From Cyanobacteria bacterium UBA8156 (GTDB taxonomy: Bacteria; Cyanobacteriota; Cyanobacteriia; Pseudanabaenales; Pseudanabaenaceae), in the NCBI GenBank assembly GCA_003456125.1, contig DMPD01000086.1, positions 1 to 7,232 on the forward strand: a stretch of 7,232 nucleotides of DNA, read 5' to 3'. The notes beneath the pieces are model-generated. The model saw only the letters and a list, made by a program, of their open reading frames with translations. It was not told where the DNA came from and made no database searches. Positions 6,004 to 7,232 of this stretch are shown in pieces; within the stretch, counting starts at the first letter, position 1, and each line of letters starts with the position of its first letter. The position numbers and the translations under genes were made by a program.

Positions 6004-7164
6004 TCAGGGAAGCACCGAAAGTGCCTGCAATTCCATTCCCCCAATTGTCTGAGCCAGCCCAAGGAAAATCGGTATGGCCAAACCGATCGCAACGGGTGTA
6101 CCGATCGCGGTAGAAGCCCCAATGTAGGCAGAGGGATTTGCCGATGGAATCCCAGCCCGCAATGTAGGTGGCCCGGAGATGTCCGAACTAGATGAAGCGA
6201 TGACGGCGAGAATTACCACCCCACCAAGGCTGAAGCCCGTTGTGTAGTGGGCAACCATACCCAAACCGAAGGCGATGAACCCGTGCACAATCGGTGCCAC
6301 CACGCTATACACAACGTACCACTGGGCTACCTTGCGGAGTTCGCCAATCCGTGCCCAAGCCTCCATACCCATAACCAGCATCAAGATTGAAAGCAATCCC
6401 CGGAAGAGGAGGTCGTAAAAGTTTTTATAGACACTTTCCGGTTGGGCGAAAATACCAAGGGCAACACCAAGCAACATGGCTGACAGAGCTGGGCCTTGGA
6501 GGCTTTCTTGTACGATCAGCCAAATTTTGACCCGATCGTCCTCAACCCCCCGTTTCCGACTGAAGTACTCTTGCCGACTCCGGGGATAATCCTGGGAATC
6601 GGGATAATCTCCTGCTGCTACGGGTTGCTTGCTGAAAGACTCTTGCATGGTAGACTCCACTGCCTCACTACGCTGTTTTCTCTTGTTGAGAAAAATGTTA
6701 GCCACAACGATCGCGGTGACAAGGGCAGGGATATCCATGAAGGGGTAAAGCGCCCCAGCCCATGCTTCGTAGGGAATTTTTTGTTCCTCGAGTAGAGTCA
6801 GAGCCGCCGCCATAGTAGAGCCACTTACGGCCCCAAACAGCCCTCCCGTGGCGATCGCATCCACAGTCTTGACCTTGGGTAGCTTGGCTAAGGTATATCG
6901 GGCAATAAACACGATGAGAATGCCCATCATGACCGAAAACAGTGCGGGTAAAATCATCTCCGTTAGGTTTGAGTTGCGGATGGCAATACCGCCTGAGAGG
7001 CCAATTTTCATGAGTAACATGAAGATGATAATCTGATTAATTGCCTCTGGAATTACCAACTGAGTCCCAAGGGCAGCAATGACCATCCCTCCAATCAAAA
7101 AGCTGAGCGTGGGAGATTGCAACTGTTTAACGAAATCAAACAGAAAGTTTGAAAAAAAATCCAT
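6004..7164 (-). CDS. sbtA: Sodium-dependent bicarbonate transporter SbtA
   Basis: SbtA is the high-affinity Na+/HCO3- symporter of the cyanobacterial plasma membrane, usually induced at low CO2. The 386 residues are recognisable along the whole length: MDFFSNFLFDFVKQLQSPTL at the start, GGLFGAVSGSTMAAALT (107-123), EAWAGALYPFMDIPALVTAIVVANI (133-157) and SSSSDISGPPTLRAGIPSANPSAYIG (324-349). Two hydrophobic halves of about five helices each flank a charged cytoplasmic loop (about 161-214, KRKQRSEAVE...RSRQEYFSRKRGVEDD). The duplicated conserved regions GAVSGST and SSSSDISGPP belong to the substrate site of this fold. It is about 12 residues longer than the 374-residue Synechocystis protein I recall, partly in a C-terminal tail, MELQALSVLP. 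TGAGGT 8 nt upstream supports ATG 7164. It heads an operon with sbtB. Confidence 0.97.
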   Translation of the reverse strand: MDFFSNFLFDFVKQLQSPTLSFLIGGMVIAALGTQLVIPEAINQIIIFMLLMKIGLSGGIAIRNSNLTEMILPALFSVMMGILIVFIARYTLAKLPKVKTVDAIATGGLFGAVSGSTMAAALTLLEEQKIPYEAWAGALYPFMDIPALVTAIVVANIFLNKRKQRSEAVESTMQESFSKQPVAAGDYPDSQDYPRSRQEYFSRKRGVEDDRVKIWLIVQESLQGPALSAMLLGVALGIFAQPESVYKNFYDLLFRGLLSILMLVMGMEAWARIGELRKVAQWYVVYSVVAPIVHGFIAFGLGMVAHYTTGFSLGGVVILAVIASSSSDISGPPTLRAGIPSANPSAYIGASTAIGTPVAIGLAIPIFLGLAQTIGGMELQALSVLP

Positions 7165-7232
7165 GCCTTAATACCTCATTGATCAAATCTTGGGGGGGTG
7201 AAAATAGCAAAAGTTCTATCCAATCGCTAGGA
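7165..7232 (-). promoter_or_regulatory. Leader region of sbtA, cut by the window edge
   Basis: These 68 bases hold the sbtA ribosome binding site (TGAGGT, 7178-7173), an 8-bp palindrome TTGATCAA at 7179-7186 just upstream of it, and a run of seven G on the plus strand at 7192-7198. The sequence TGCTATTTT near 7201-7209 on the minus strand loosely resembles an extended -10 element, but no convincing -35 accompanies it. The true promoter may lie beyond the window. Confidence 0.35.

Overview
The window is cyanobacterial DNA. It carries eleven copies of the HIP1 palindrome GCGATCGC (starting at 999, 1093, 1522, 1697, 2163, 3277, 3528, 3964, 4726, 4891 and 6851), and every recognisable gene belongs to the cyanobacterial inorganic-carbon-uptake repertoire. 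The content points to a beta-cyanobacterium with a moderately high-GC genome. The genus cannot be named from this sequence.

Layout. All recognised transport genes are on the minus strand, so they read from right to left. First comes sbtA (7164-6004), a Na+-dependent bicarbonate symporter, then its PII-like regulator sbtB (5954-5622). After a hairpin comes an unrecognised 85-residue single-span membrane protein (5544-5287). Next is a dead 348-bp piece of a cmpC-like ATPase gene (5238-4891). It abuts, and has apparently truncated, a small plus-strand HEAT-repeat gene resembling the N-terminal part of NblB (4621-4929). A 184-bp divergent promoter region separates that gene from the BCT1 operon: cmpA (4436-3078), cmpB (3005-2157) and cmpC (2148-133). 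The last 54 bases of the window may hold the first codons of cmpD, but that is weak.

How the genes work together. CmpA is the bicarbonate-binding lipoprotein, CmpB the permease, and CmpC an ATPase fused to a CmpA-like regulatory domain. With CmpD they form the ATP-driven high-affinity BCT1 importer. SbtA/SbtB is an independent Na+-coupled high-affinity bicarbonate uptake system. Both load the cytosolic bicarbonate pool that feeds carboxysomes, so the window is a compact carbon-concentrating island.

The unusual part is 4880-5240. The cmpC-like fragment is collinear with resident cmpC (1697-2044) without gaps. Its left edge coincides with a HIP1 octamer shared by cmpC and the truncated HEAT gene. 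By hand count it is about 95% identical to cmpC over its first 254 bp and about 71% over the last 94 bp. It also carries an in-frame stop and a Walker A Lys-to-Glu change. To the right of it, base composition becomes visibly less GC-rich and HIP1 sites thin out. This suggests that a recombination junction joined a cmp block to an sbt block of different history.
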